A stretch of 64,000 nt of DNA from Cercis canadensis (GCA_003255065.1 QAOA01006081.1:441948-505947); one strand, 5' to 3'. Positions 12,582 to 24,844 are shown, counted from the stretch's first letter. A program made the numbers and translations. The notes: generated from the sequence alone by a model not told the origin.

Positions 12582-15104
12582 TTCAATTGGTCAAATTGAA
12601 CAGATGGAGCTAAACCACAGAATTGGATTTTCATCAACAAATGCAAACTTGACAAGAAGAATAGCTTAGTTATTATAAATATAATGCTGGTTGTGAAGCT
12701 ACATATGCACTGGCTTTGTTATCAAGCCACAATAATGTTAACGTATAAAAAGTCAAGCTACATATAAAATCTGTTTGGTAGGTGAAAGGAGACAGATAGA
12801 TGTAAAAATTAACTCCCAACTGATGGGTATGTTTCGACACGTCATTAAGATCTAAATGGACAAGTTTAACCTAATAACACACTATCAATTCCACCTATAG
12901 CTACGTATGTGTCTCTAACGAACATCACCTTAAAAAAAAAAAAAAAAAAAAAAANAAAAAAAAAAAAAAAAAAAAAAAAAAGTTAGTTGTGTGAGTAATA
13001 AAGCTTCCCTATGTGGGATATATCATTTTCCGCTTCAAGTACTCTCCACTGGGCTTCCTTTCATTCACTTACCTCTCTTGTACAACAAGCCAACATTACT
13101 TTTTCGCATCTCTGTCTCACTTGTTTTGGACTCAAACTAGAAGTAGTACATCCCAAGCGAACTTTCAAGTAAATCTCCTCTTCCTAGCGATGGACACCAG
13201 GTCTGATATTTCTTGAATCCAAAGAAGCAGGGCATCATTGATTGTAAGAATAGAAATTGGGTTTGTTGAACTTGGTAACGACTACGGAGACAGGTTCAGT
13301 TAATTACCTGTCTTCAAGACTCAACTAAATTAACTTATGAAACTTAGAAACTTAATTAAGCTAAATATTGGCTCTTACTCTATTTATTTTCAATCTTATA
13401 AATCCTGTCCCCAAGGAAAAATTATGATATAATTTTAATCACCAAAAAAGAAAAACTATATCATAATTTGTCTTATCAATCCATAATGTTCTTAATTAGC
13501 AATTTGGTATGGCTGAAAGTGGAATGGTGAAAAATGGACAGTTAAAAATTAGTCAACATTAGTCAGAAAGTAAGCTATAAGTACAAACAAGACAATGGAT
13601 TCATTACTGGTTATTATGAAATTGATTTGTTTGCAAGAAGTATTGGAATTTGATTGAAACTTTACCTAAATCACTTGGTAATAGTAAGTGAGTATACTGA
13701 TTTTAACAAATTCTAGTTTTTCTATTTGGCCCAATAAACAAATTGTAAAGACGGTACATGTTAGAACCCAGCACTCAATGTTGCGTTGATCAATACATGA
13801 TAAATGGTTGTTCCAAAGAGGACTACACCAATCCCAATCTAATGTAGCATCATTCTAAACACTCAGTGTACTCCCAATTACGGAACATGAGAACTAAAAG
13901 GAAACATTGAAGTTATAAGCCTTGAAAAGGGGAAGGATGAATAATCCAACCGTAGACACCAAGTCAGAGGGCAGATCATCATGAACTTGAGCCACAGCTT
14001 CCTTTATTGGGGCAGACATGACCGTAAGTGTCAAAACGGTTAGGTGAGCGAAATCCTGTTTCAGAAGAATTCAAACATAAGATAAAAAAAAAGTTTCAAC
14101 TTTCAATCAAGTTCATGTTACCCCAAGTAGTTTTATCGATTTGAAACACTAAGTGGAAAATATATAAGCACCAACCTTTATTTTTATTTTTATTTTGTTC
14201 GGTACTTCAAATTGGTTTCAAGGGCAGTACGATGATAAGATGGACAATGAGAAGAAAAAGTAAATCGTACTACCTTTGAAGCTCAATAGCAAGGCTCTAT
14301 CTTTGACATCTTGTGGTAAAAAGCTGAGTCGTTGAGATAGTTCAACGAATTTTTATCTCATTGAGATTACCAGAACCATCAGAAGCTGCTTCAACGAATG
14401 GCATTACTGTCAGTTATAAGTATAACCTCATTTTCTATTAGTTGCAGAAAACCGCACCTGTATGCAACAAAGCAGCATGCTTAGATACTCTAATTCCTTT
14501 TCCTCATTACCAATCTGCAATCTTCAACAAACAAAATTCTAATTGGTAATGCAGCATTTATGCACGGCTGCCTGAATCTTTAGTAATAACTTCAGAGACA
14601 AGTAAAGATTGCGATTTCAGTGATGAATATATTAAACAATAAGAAAATGTTAAACATAATATAATGTGTAAATCACATTTTCATGGATTTCATATTCAGT
14701 CTTCGGGGCAGGCCAATTTTATATCTTTCTGATGCAAATCAAGTCGTCTTTGATCCCAAGAAAAATGCAGATAGTGACAATGCAACATAAGCATTACCTT
14801 CTGGTTCCATGTTTGGAGCAGAATTTGGCTGATTGAGTTTTCATCAAATCTCATGCTGCTTTGTCAACAGTGTGGACAAACATACAGAAGGAAACACATT
14901 AGAGAAGATAGCTAGATTGAATGATTGGTCGTTCTAACATCAGCTGATTTGATTTAAAATTACCTGGAACCAGTAACTTAGAAGATTGCCCCGCCTCGGT
15001 TGGAGTTCTGAGTAAAGATATACATGACACACTCCTAAAGTTATGTAAAGTTGTTCCAAATATCTTTAAGACTTTAAGATAGGTATGAGATGTTTCACCT
15101 TTTG
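12582..15104. other. Unresolved stretch; possible minus-strand exon relics
   Basis: No gene is confidently recognised. On the minus strand three pieces look coding and have splice-like ends: about 14859-14803 (starts MRFDENSISQ, followed by GTAATG), about 14344-14270 (reads VELSQRLSFLPQDVKDRALL, then GTAGTA) and about 14060-13900 (after CAG; reads DFAHLTVLTLTVMSAPIKEA, then VHDDLPSDLVSTVGLFILPL). The last two do not join in frame with the obvious sites. This is either a decayed gene or one whose exons I have not placed correctly. No product is proposed. The stretch also holds the A-run with an N at 12932-12981. Confidence 0.35.
12932..12981. repeat. A-homopolymer interrupted by an N (assembly weak point)
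   Basis: About 50 bases of A with one ambiguous base at 12955. Its true length is likely unknown; the N probably marks a join or unreadable homopolymer. Confidence 0.8.
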
Positions 15105-15485
15105 TCACCAATAATCTCCATATGAGCAAGTACCATGCTCCAAGCGATGAAACCTATCAATGTCTCCCACAATAATTTCCCGTTCTAGAAGCTGAGAAGT
15201 ATACTTGATGAAGTTATCACAATCAGTACATACACGGAGGTTCTTCATAATTCAAATTGGTGTGCTGGGGGCTGTGTTAATGATCCCAAATACAACTGCA
15301 AGCTTCTCACTGTGATGACCAAGAAATACTTCTCCTTGTTCTTCTTCTACATCCTGCATGACCAATTACACATCAAGGGAATATCCAACCTATCTTCCAA
15401 TTAAAGAGTCCAGATATGAATATATTTCCTAGCCATGTGGGTAAGACCTATCACCCACGGAAAAAGTGTAGATTTGATGCTTCAG
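15105..15485 (-). pseudogene. Relic DYW deaminase domain downstream of the PPR frame
   Basis: Directly after the PPR stop codon (15488-15486), the same reading frame continues for 127 codons with clear E+/DYW homology: LKHQIYTFSVGDRSYPHG, EIYSYLDSLIGR, QDVEEEQGEVFLGHHSEKLA, MKNLRVCTDCDNFIKYTSQL, and finally GDYW with its normal terminal stop. Four more in-frame stops interrupt it (15431-15429, 15392-15390, 15368-15366, 15254-15252), but there is no frameshift. The HSE catalytic motif is still present. The zinc-site CxDCH has become CTDCD, and the usual CSCGDYW end has become CSYGDYW. This is a domain lost by nonsense mutation, recently enough to remain alignable in one frame. Part may persist as 3' UTR. 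Confidence 0.9.
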
Positions 15486-17384
15486 CTACATCCAAGAATG
15501 ACCAGGCTGCTTCTTGATCCCTCTCTGATGCATTAAACTCCTTACCCTGGCAGCCTCATCCCATTTATGATTAGCAGCACACATATTAGATGACAAAATA
15601 TAAGTTCCTGCATCAGATGGTGAGATTTGAAGGAGGATTTCAGAAACCCATTTTCCCATCTCAATATTTTTATGAAGTCGGCAAGATGATAAAAATGATT
15701 TCCATACAGCACTCAGGTGAGAGATACCATTTGCAAAGATAAATTCCTTTGTCTCAATTAAGAGACCTGCTCTACCATAAAGATCAACCATAGAAGTGAA
15801 GTGTTCAACTCCAGGATCAATGCAATAAGCATCTTTCATCATCCTGAAATATCTACAGCCATCTTCAAGCAGCCCTGCATGGCTGCATGCATTTAAAACC
15901 CCTAGAAAGGTAACCTCATTTGGCACTATACCCTGATTCATCATTTCATCGAAAAGGCGAACAGCCTCCCTCCCTTGACCATGTAAGGCACAGCCGGATA
16001 TCATAGAAGTCCACAACACAACATTTGTATTGTTGATTTGTCTGAAAATCATCCAGGCATCATCCAAGCTTCCGGATTTGGAATACATATCAATTAAGGA
16101 GGAACCAACATAAGCATCTATTCTATGCCCGATTTTCTGAATGTAGGCATGCATCTGTCGACCAAATTCAAAAGTTCCAGCATTAGCACAAGCAGAAATA
16201 ATGCTCGTGGTAGTCAGAATATCCACTACAACCAGTTTGCGAACCATAAACCTGAAAGATTTTAAACCATCTTCATACTTGCCATTCAAAATATAGCCAG
16301 AAACCATTGAACTCCATGAAACTATTTCTGCCATGGGTTCCTTGAACCTAACCCCAGAATTTCGTGTTCTCAGAAAATCCAGAGGTACTTCTCTGAGAAT
16401 TAGAGATGCCTTATCCACTCTCCCACACTTGCAATACATTTCTACAAGTGAACTCCTTATAAACCCATCACTGTTAATACCAAATTTAAGGACATGCTCA
16501 TGAAGTTGTCTCCCGAGCTCCATAAGCGATAGAGAAGAAGCCAATATAAGAGCTATGGAGAAAGTAAATGCAGACAGCTCAGTCCCATTTTGAACCATAT
16601 AATAGAGTTGTTCCAATGCATGTCTTTCACAACCACATTGTATCAGGCCATCTATGATTGTATTCCAACTGACAGCATCCTTGTAAGGCAAATTCCTGAA
16701 AAGGTCTAGAGATTTTTCAACATCTCCTGCACGGAGATATGCAGCAATCATTATGTTGCATGACACGAGGTCCCTTTCTTTCATCAACTCAAATAATCTT
16801 TTTGCATATTCAAAAACCCTGCATTTCAAATAAAGATTAAGAAGAGAGTTGTTCAACACAATATCTCCATCAATCCCATTTCGCAGTATCCACGCATGGA
16901 CTCCCTTACCCAATTGAAGATTGCTTACTCTTGAACAACACATCAAGACACTAGATAATGTATAGTGATTTGGAAGAGCACCAGCTACACGCATTTCTCT
17001 GAAAAGGTTAAAGACCATCTCTGATGAACCAATTCGAGCAAAACCTGATATAAGGATTGTCCATGTTTGGGTGTTTCTAAGTAGAATTTCATCAAACAGC
17101 TTGTGGGCGTGATCCAAGTTGTTGGATTTGACATACAGGTTCAACAGGTAATTACTCAAGTTTGAAGTTTGAAGAGAACCGTTCTTGAAAGCGTTTGCAT
17201 GAAGAGCATCAACGTTGGTAGAATCAGAATGAGGAAAGGATGACGACGATTGGTGCCTACGGGATAGAAATCTAGGAAACTGAAAACGAGACGAAGGAAT
17301 GGCAGAATTGACCATTGGTAGGAGACAGAAATAGTTGGCATATTTCCAAGAGCAACGGCAACGATAACACCCTTGCATTTGCAT
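15486..17384 (-). CDS. PPR protein, PLS class, truncated within the E region
   Basis: Intronless 632-residue frame. An Arg/Ser-rich N-terminus (from Met24, MVNSAIPSSRFQFPRFLSRR) looks like a mitochondrial or plastid targeting peptide. The annotated start is the first Met after an in-frame TGA, but Met24 (17315) is a likely alternative. About a dozen PPR repeats of the P-L-S pattern follow, for example SWNTIIDGLIQCG, VLWTSMISGCALHGQGREAV, and ACSHAGLLEDGCRYF. An E-type tail then ends at KKQPGHSWM. Such proteins bind organelle RNA one repeat per base and usually guide C-to-U editing. Here the frame stops just before the E+/DYW domain, which survives downstream as a relic (15105-15485). If functional, this protein would need a deaminase in trans. 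The uninterrupted 632 codons suggest the PPR tract is maintained. Confidence 0.9.
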   Translation of the reverse strand: MQMQGCYRCRCSWKYANYFCLLPMVNSAIPSSRFQFPRFLSRRHQSSSSFPHSDSTNVDALHANAFKNGSLQTSNLSNYLLNLYVKSNNLDHAHKLFDEILLRNTQTWTILISGFARIGSSEMVFNLFREMRVAGALPNHYTLSSVLMCCSRVSNLQLGKGVHAWILRNGIDGDIVLNNSLLNLYLKCRVFEYAKRLFELMKERDLVSCNIMIAAYLRAGDVEKSLDLFRNLPYKDAVSWNTIIDGLIQCGCERHALEQLYYMVQNGTELSAFTFSIALILASSLSLMELGRQLHEHVLKFGINSDGFIRSSLVEMYCKCGRVDKASLILREVPLDFLRTRNSGVRFKEPMAEIVSWSSMVSGYILNGKYEDGLKSFRFMVRKLVVVDILTTTSIISACANAGTFEFGRQMHAYIQKIGHRIDAYVGSSLIDMYSKSGSLDDAWMIFRQINNTNVVLWTSMISGCALHGQGREAVRLFDEMMNQGIVPNEVTFLGVLNACSHAGLLEDGCRYFRMMKDAYCIDPGVEHFTSMVDLYGRAGLLIETKEFIFANGISHLSAVWKSFLSSCRLHKNIEMGKWVSEILLQISPSDAGTYILSSNMCAANHKWDEAARVRSLMHQRGIKKQPGHSWM

Positions 17385-17918
17385 ATCTATGTCAATTCAT
17401 TTTACAATTTACAGTTTTACAGACACCGTCAAAATCGTAGCAATGGCAACTTGATGCTTATTTATCTCATTGGGTCTAAATGCTGATGGGGGTAGGTACT
17501 AGACTACTAGGTAGGAACTAGGAACAATCAACAAACAATGCTCCAAGTGCTGGCATGCTCGGCAATTTTTCAAGCTATTACAACTAGACTATACCATTAC
17601 CAATTTACCATACCAGCCTTGTGTTATGTACCCGTGGTGTGGGGATTGGATCATTTGCCCAAGCCAAATATGTTTGGCTACTAGCTTGTTTTGGCGAATG
17701 GCAATGCACCCGAATTACCTCTACATGCTGCCGGAGAATGGAGATAGAGCAGAGCCATTCTTGAAAGAGAATACAGGGCAACATTTATTTTCCCCTAAAC
17801 CTTTTGGACTCCATCATTTTTCTAAGGGTACCAAGATTTTTTTATTTTTATTTTTTAACATTTTCTTTGCTACAAGTAAGCCCTGAGCCCCATACTAAGC
17901 TCACCTTTTGGTAATATT

Positions 17919-18281
17919 TTAATGGTAGAATAAAATGGACTGCAATGTTATACAGCAGAATACACCATCGCCATACTAGTCTAGAATCTAGATTCGGCAC
18001 ATAGAATCATAATTGCTTTTGATTTTTTTTAGTTGTTACATGAGTTATAAGTTTTTTTACAACTTTAAAAGCATGAATCAATTAAAATATTACAAAATTT
18101 TTAAAAATGATTAATTTGAGTGTGTTACTTCAAATTATAATATTAGAATTATTTTTAAATTGTATTTTATCACCAACAATTAATAAAGCCATTCTATGGA
18201 CTTAATTGATACCTATTAGTTAGTCTTTATTCAATTTCATAGAAATTATGTGAGATAAATTTTAGATGAGTTATATTCAAT
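17919..18281 (+). repeat. 363-bp direct repeat, copy 1
   Basis: Reads base-for-base the same as 18888-19250 on manual comparison (offset 969). It is AT-rich and non-coding. It starts TTAATGGTAGAATAAAATGG and ends TTATATTCAAT. It is separated from copy 2 by about 606 bp that contain an N immediately before copy 2. Confidence 0.92.
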
Positions 18282-18887
18282 GGCCAAGTCTACAATACCC
18301 ATGGCTCCAAATGGGTATTGGTGCAAAGGGCAGTAAATTACCATTGGATCATCCACCTGGCCTAATCAATGGCTGTGATGGTTTGACCAGCTACTTTGAT
18401 ATCAGGTCTTTGTAATAATGACATAGTAGCCTCAGAATTTTGTTGAATTATAGATTGGCCCCATTTGGTTGGGTCATATGTTTGGGCTGGATGAACAGTA
18501 AGTGGCCCTTAATAAAAAAAAAACATTGGACTAAAATTAAAAGATGGACTGGGCCATATTTAGGCTGGTTTTTTTTTACAAATTCAATTAGTCCAAAATC
18601 AATTAAGGGTAGGACAAACTGATCTCTCCTAGAAAAGGGAAAAGCCCATTCCCCAACCTCCATTTCTCATTACCATGTAAAAAAGGTGGCTGCTAGATTC
18701 ATAACTCCAAAAGTATAGCACACAAATGTTAGCAGACCAAGCCTTATGAGTAAATTTCCTTGAAATAATTAAATATTGATCACTGGTCCGTAAGTATGTT
18801 CCCCAGTCCAATCTGCAATTTGGAAAAATTTCTGTAACGTACAGGTGTAACTGTATAAGTGAACTTGTCTAGGACTTCATACCAAAN

Positions 18888-19250
18888 TTAATGGTAGAAT
18901 AAAATGGACTGCAATGTTATACAGCAGAATACACCATCGCCATACTAGTCTAGAATCTAGATTCGGCACATAGAATCATAATTGCTTTTGATTTTTTTTA
19001 GTTGTTACATGAGTTATAAGTTTTTTTACAACTTTAAAAGCATGAATCAATTAAAATATTACAAAATTTTTAAAAATGATTAATTTGAGTGTGTTACTTC
19101 AAATTATAATATTAGAATTATTTTTAAATTGTATTTTATCACCAACAATTAATAAAGCCATTCTATGGACTTAATTGATACCTATTAGTTAGTCTTTATT
19201 CAATTTCATAGAAATTATGTGAGATAAATTTTAGATGAGTTATATTCAAT
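18888..19250 (+). repeat. 363-bp direct repeat, copy 2
   Basis: Identical to 17919-18281 as far as can be read, and it begins one base after the ambiguous base at 18887. Sequence to the right (ATGTACATTTTATAAAA) differs from that following copy 1 (GGCCAAGTCTACAATACC). An assembly or haplotype join is at least as likely as a genuine duplication. Confidence 0.92.
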
Positions 19251-19969
19251 ATGTACATTTTATAAAATTTTGTAAAAATAGTAAGTAATAAGTATAGATT
19301 AGGCAAATAAAAAAAAAACTATACTCATTCCAAACAACATAAAATCATCATTTCTACCTCTCTAAAAGGGAGTGATAATTTCTGTTTTTGTTAAATGAGA
19401 AGCTAAAACGTAGTCTTCGTTCCATATTTTTCTTTTCCGCCAAACATAAAAGTCCTCTTTACATAAAATAGGACCAAGAACAGAACCACCACAAATGACA
19501 TAAATTTATTTGAAATTTCTTGACTGAAGCTGATAAAATCCCCCAAGAACAATTCAACGCGTTTTCAAAAATATTTCTTAGACGATTTTATCCTTTAGTT
19601 GCATTATCAGTTGAAAAGCACAACAATCAAAATTCTTCTAAACAGGATTCCTCTGTCCAATATTAATCCACCTACTCGCGGGGGTCCATTGTCAACGAAC
19701 CACAAAAGGTTTATGCTTTGCTTTTTGGCAATAATGTTAAATCAAGTGGAAGCAATAGCTGATTGTCAACGTGGGAAAAATTGAAAAACACAAGAATGTT
19801 ACTATTTTACAAAAAGAATAAGATGAAAAGTCTGATGTTTCGTTTCCGTTAGTATCGAGCTTTCCTATGGATCTAACTATGACAAATTCTACAATGAGGA
19901 CAATTACGAGAAAAAGGCAAAGTAGAAAGACTACACACTTTTAAATTTAGTATTGGCCTACACTGTCAC

Positions 19970-22900
19970 TCATAGAGGAGGGTAGAAGTAGGAAGATAAG
20001 GAAAATCCGAGAAAGAGCAAGCCCCCCACTGTGGCTACTGTGCGTTGCGAAATCTTAGATGCCAGCATGCTTCCTCCTACCACTGCCAGTGAAGTGCAGA
20101 TGGTGTGTCCAATAGTGGCCCCTACTGCCACTCCCAGTGCATTTTTGTGTGTCGCCAGCTGTAAGCGAAGGAAATAATAGGCCATTACAAGCAAACCATT
20201 TGACAAATAAAACAAGAAATTACACCAACACAGCAGAAAAGAACTAACTATACATAAATGCCAATCAAAGGACATAACATCAAGTATGACAGCAAAAAAA
20301 AATGAACAGAGTTCAACCAAACAAAAATCAGTTTTCTTACAGCAATTGTTGCTATCTGGCTACGATCCCCCCATTCAGCAAGGAATGTTAAGATAAAAGA
20401 CTGCAAAAAAGAAGATGGGATAATTTCAGATGCGATTATCGTCATACAGTTAAATAAATGGTACAGAAGTTGCACTCACCTCTAAAAATATCGGTGTACA
20501 AAATCTTGAAAAGAAGCGTCTGAAGGTAGTTTTCCCTTGTCCAGTTTCAAGTTTCTCTTCTACCTGATTAAGAAGAAAATCAAATTAAAAGCAAATTCAG
20601 AATAAGTACCAAATTTGACCAATTAAATGGGCAACCAATGACATATACTCAGCAGAAGAAGGCTTTAGACAATTTCAATCTGATAGCAAATGCTCTAATA
20701 ATAGATCAACTATGGAATCCCAGCATTATGTTTACTGGTAATTGATAAAGCTGCCCTCGCTATAATAAAGTGAAAGGTTGGAAGGAGCGGGAAAGTATAA
20801 TGAAGCAGCACGAAAACAAGTTCAACTACTCACAACTAATTCGAGATTCTAGATCTTGAGACATTTTTGCATATAACTAAATGTGGATCAGTTCTAATCC
20901 GCATTTATTGAATGTAAAAATTGACATGAGTGCAGTAACTAGCCATGCATAATGATAATTTCCAGTCATTCCTGAACAAAAAGTGTAATTCAAAACACAG
21001 AAATTTGAAGCAACACATCCATGATCACAACATAAACATTAAACTATAAATACAGAAAATTATGAACAGAATTCCCCTACTATAAAGAATCAATAAAAAC
21101 ATACTTCTTCCATTTCTTTCTTCTGAGAAGATTTCGAATCTGATCTCCAAGCAATATACAGCAATCGTAGGCCAAAAAAAGCATAAAGAACTGCATATGA
21201 CAAAATAGAAAGGCTTAGCTTCACATGATCTTCTAAAAAATAAGAACTAACAAAAGGAATAGAAAACCCATCTATAAACACGGGGAAATGAATGCAAAAA
21301 TGTAAATCACTAAGGCATATATGAGAATCTAAAGGCAAGTTGCTCGCAATTGATTGAGTTGTACAAATTTAGACTTATAAATCCAAGTACAGTTTTTTTT
21401 TTTTTTAATAATAATAATATTAAAAATAAAAATAAAATAAAAAATAAAAAACCAGACATGGTTGGCAGAAAGACAAATAACATGTTATGAGTTATGACAC
21501 AATCAACTAGACTCAAACATAGAGTTGACAATGAAATTAAACAGAATCCGTTATGCTCACTTTGTCAAATCTAACAAACATCCAGAGCGCTGAAAATAAA
21601 AATAAATTTTCCAAGAAGTAATGAAACAAAAAAGCAAGATTGAAACATAGATTATACATACAATTTGACTGAATCTAGCACACACTGTCACATCCAAAAG
21701 ACATGCATGCAGTCCTAATCATAGAAGCTTCTATAACAGGTGAAAGCACAACCATCGGAATGCAAAAGAAAGAAATAATCATTGTACCCCCTTGTTGCCA
21801 CTGATTTACAAATTATAAGATGCAGATCTTCATGTAAAAAGACAGAAAAACAGCGCAGAGCTAAGCATCAAACCAGATACTTTACCTGTAGCTGCACTAT
21901 TTGTATGCTTCCTGGATATCAAATTCGGCACAATCCTACCTAGTCCTGTAGAAAGTACCTAATTGACACGTACAACAAATTTAATCTTGATAACATCGAG
22001 AATAAGAGTTAGAGCACTCAGACGTGCTCATAGTTGCTGACTCCATTCCATTACAACACCATGCAAAATGCATCATATGATCAGAACCACAAAGCAGGAA
22101 ATAACAGATAAAGATTCTATTGGGTTTGGAATAGAAACAGAACAAAACCACACTTACTGTCATTATGATCAGAGCAGTGAGAGCCCCAGATAAGACAATT
22201 GACTTAGGATGGCGCATAGCCATCAGAGCCGCAATTATAAATGTCTCATCCCCAATCTAGCATCATCAGTTCCAGCAAAAATAAAACCATTAGATCTCTA
22301 TTCAGGATATCTCAACATAGAGGATAGGTAACATGTAGAAGCACAAAAAAGCATTCTCAGTTACTTGATTGCTCCTACTAGGGTTTAGCATTTCATAACT
22401 TTTAGTTACTTTAAAGTTGATATAACAAAACTGAAATAATTCATGTTACACTGGATCGAGTCAGACCAAGTGAATTTTTTTGATAACCTACTACGTAAGG
22501 ATAGATTAAATTTGGTGACTAATATGACACGAGCAGAGTGCTTAAACTAACCTCACTAACGATGATCATCGATAAACTGGCAAATAAAGCATCAAATACC
22601 CCAAGACCAGTGGGGTCCAAGCCAAGAGCAAGGCCAACATAATTTGCATCATTATTCTCTCCGGCCGCGTCATTGTCTAGATTGTTAAAGGTAATCTGTC
22701 CACAAAAACTGATATCTATCATGACGTATAAAATAAACAATAAGATAGAACTTCTGACTTATAAACGTTTATTTCTTCACAAGGCTGCCAAATATCACAT
22801 TCACCGGAAAGCGACCTGAGAGCAGCTTAATTTGAATTTAACAACTAATAGGATTCTGCTAATAATTCTGTCTTCTGTGCCCTAATTGTTTTCTGGTACT

Positions 22901-23334
22901 TGTGGCAAGTTTTGATTAGTACCATTCCAATAGAGCTTGCGAAAATACAACTCCCCAAACCAAAACAACAAATAAATTTTGATAAAACAATTTACTTCCT
23001 CCCCTTACCTTTTATTTGATTCAATTTTCTAAGCGCATCAAATAATAACAATTACAGAGAGAGGGGGCTCACTTTGCTACGGCGGCCCAGATCTACAGAT
23101 CCACCGGACTCTTCTTTCCCGATATGAACTAGAGAATCCTAAATATTCAGACACATTATGGTCATTACTTATGCAGGTAAAGAGAAAGAGATGCACATAT
23201 AATTAGAAACAATAAACATGGAGATCGAACGAGACCTGAGCAAAGGCCGGAGACAAGTTCAAGAACAAGCAGAGGAGAAGGAAGATGTAAAGAGTGATGA
23301 GAATGCTCCTTCCATAGTTGAAGCGCATATCCAT
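19970..23334 (-). CDS. GDT1-like protein 3 (UPF0016 family; PML3-type Mn/Ca transporter)
   Basis: Nine exons: 23334-23236, 23138-23073, 22695-22552, 22256-22158, 21958-21886, 21190-21105, 20563-20480, 20400-20341, 20158-19970. They total 299 residues (Arabidopsis relative about 293). The start follows an in-frame TGA. Residues 1-33 form a signal peptide (LLLCLFLNLSPAFA). The family's duplicated E-x-G-D-x-(S/T) motifs, which line the cation path, are EIGDET (103-108, split over exons 3 and 4) and EWGDRS (226-231). Between them lie IVPNLISRKHTNSAATVLYA and a short charged loop; the C-terminus is FLGFSLSSYFYPPL. About six to seven membrane spans are expected. Relatives carry Mn2+/Ca2+ into the Golgi in exchange for protons and support glycosylation and cell-wall synthesis. 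Exon 1 ends at an unusual donor, CAG|GTCTCG. Confidence 0.95.
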
Positions 23335-24008
23335 GCTAGTAATTCCTCAACTTGTGTGAACCCGGATCTGCTTGCCAGAAAAAGTACTAGAGAGAAAACT
23401 CAAGAAAACTTTTCTCGGGAAAGTGAAGAGGATTTTGAAAGGAATCCAAGTCGTTCAAAAAGGAACATCAGAGATCTTTAGGGATCTGCTCATTTGCTTT
23501 GCTGAGATTGTACGTGAATGATGCGCACAATTTCATAGATCTAAGAGAGAGATCCTGCGAAGAGCCAAGATCCCCAAACGCTGCAGTCCCTCGGTTTAGC
23601 ATTTATACGATCTTGTGTTTTCAGCGAACGAACATTATACGACAGGGAAACATGTGTCGTTTTAACTGAATTCCTTTATTATTTTTCTTGGTCCAACAAA
23701 AACAATCTTTTGGGTTGAAAATCTCCAAAATTCGAATTTGGAAGCTCATTTTCTTTGTACAAAGAAAAAGGAAATTAAACAAATGAAGGACTATAATTTA
23801 TTTTTTTTGTTTGGCAACTGGCAATTACAAGTTTCAATGATTGAGGTTTATGAATTAAGGCTAATAACTTTTACTGAACTCATTTGCAGTAAATAGGTAT
23901 TTTAAAAAATTTAAAGTAACCATTAAAACCATCCCATAATATTTTCTATAACTAATTTCAAAAGTAACCTTCAATAAATTTACTAAACAATCAAAATAAA
24001 TAAATATA

Positions 24009-24177
24009 CGGGGATTCTATGATATTACATGTATATGTCATATTACATTGACGTAGCAAACATACGTAATTTTTATATTTTATTTGATATAAAAATAATT
24101 AATTTATACACATGTCATTTATATATTAACTATTCTTATATAGTATGACATACAACAAAGTATCTAATAAACCTCCA
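24009..24177. mobile_element. Small hAT-like MITE (169 bp), tentative
   Basis: An imperfect terminal inverted repeat of about 37 bp (left CGGGGATTCTATGATATTAC, right end reading TGGAGGTTTATTAGATACTT on the other strand; both then continue into TATGTCATAyTA). It is flanked by the 8-mer TAAATATA on both sides (24001-24008 and 24178-24185). An 8-bp TSD suits the hAT superfamily. The surroundings are AT-rich, so the TSD could be chance. Confidence 0.5.
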
Positions 24178-24364
24178 TAAATATATTTACAATACGTGAA
24201 AACCATCCATGAAAAGTAATATAAGATTTAACATAAAATTATCCAATTTTTTACACCCAAAAATATAGTTAATTTCTTTAGTACCAAAAATTATTAAATG
24301 TTCATATTATAATTTTGTCTAGTACATTTATTTTTATAAGGAATTATATCTATTTTTTCAAATG

Positions 24365-24475
24365 GTTTATGTGGTGTTTTTTTTTTTTGTACTTTTTGCT
24401 AGGACTCTTAATTCGAATACATAGTCCATTAACTCTTATAATGACTTCAGTACTACTTGACTACAAACCGTTTAA
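24365..24475 (-). repeat. Dispersed SINE-like repeat, copy A
   Basis: Shares with 24845-24955 and 38190-38290 the sequence pattern T-run, then AATTCGAATACATA, ACTTCA, AGTACTACTTGACTACAAAC. On the minus strand it contains a B-box-like GTTCGAATT-type core (here GTATTCGAATTAAG), suggesting a pol III-derived retroposon. Copies are diverged and no TSD is clear. Confidence 0.45.
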
Positions 24476-24844
24476 TTTTATTTAGTTATTTACATATTGA
24501 GTGAATGTCGCTTGCTATTAGCTGTAATTGATGTCTCAATGTTTTCAATGTTGTCTAAAGTTTTATTGTTGGGAAACGATTGTCTTATATTATGTGTAAA
24601 ATATTGGTTATTTGTTTTTAGTATGTGATTGTTGAACATGATAATCGTGTATTAAATATAATAACCACAAAACTAAATAAAATAATAACATATTTTACAT
24701 AATAATCATATAATTGAAAATGTATTTTGATTATTTCACTATACGTCACCTAAAAATAATTTCATCTGTAACCATTACAAATTAATTTTTTGAAAAATAA
24801 AATAGATGTTTACATGCATTTTTTATCCTTTTAAATTAAGTTTA

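Larger units (their letters stand above)
17385..19969. other. Intergenic with duplicated block
   Basis: No coding exon is recognised. It contains the two copies of a 363-bp repeat and an N at 18887, and the probable 3' UTR of the manganese transporter gene at its right end. Confidence 0.6.

Noticed and set aside
15486-15488. PPR stop as a simple sequencing error
   Set aside because: Four further in-frame stops and altered zinc-site residues downstream make a single error an insufficient explanation.
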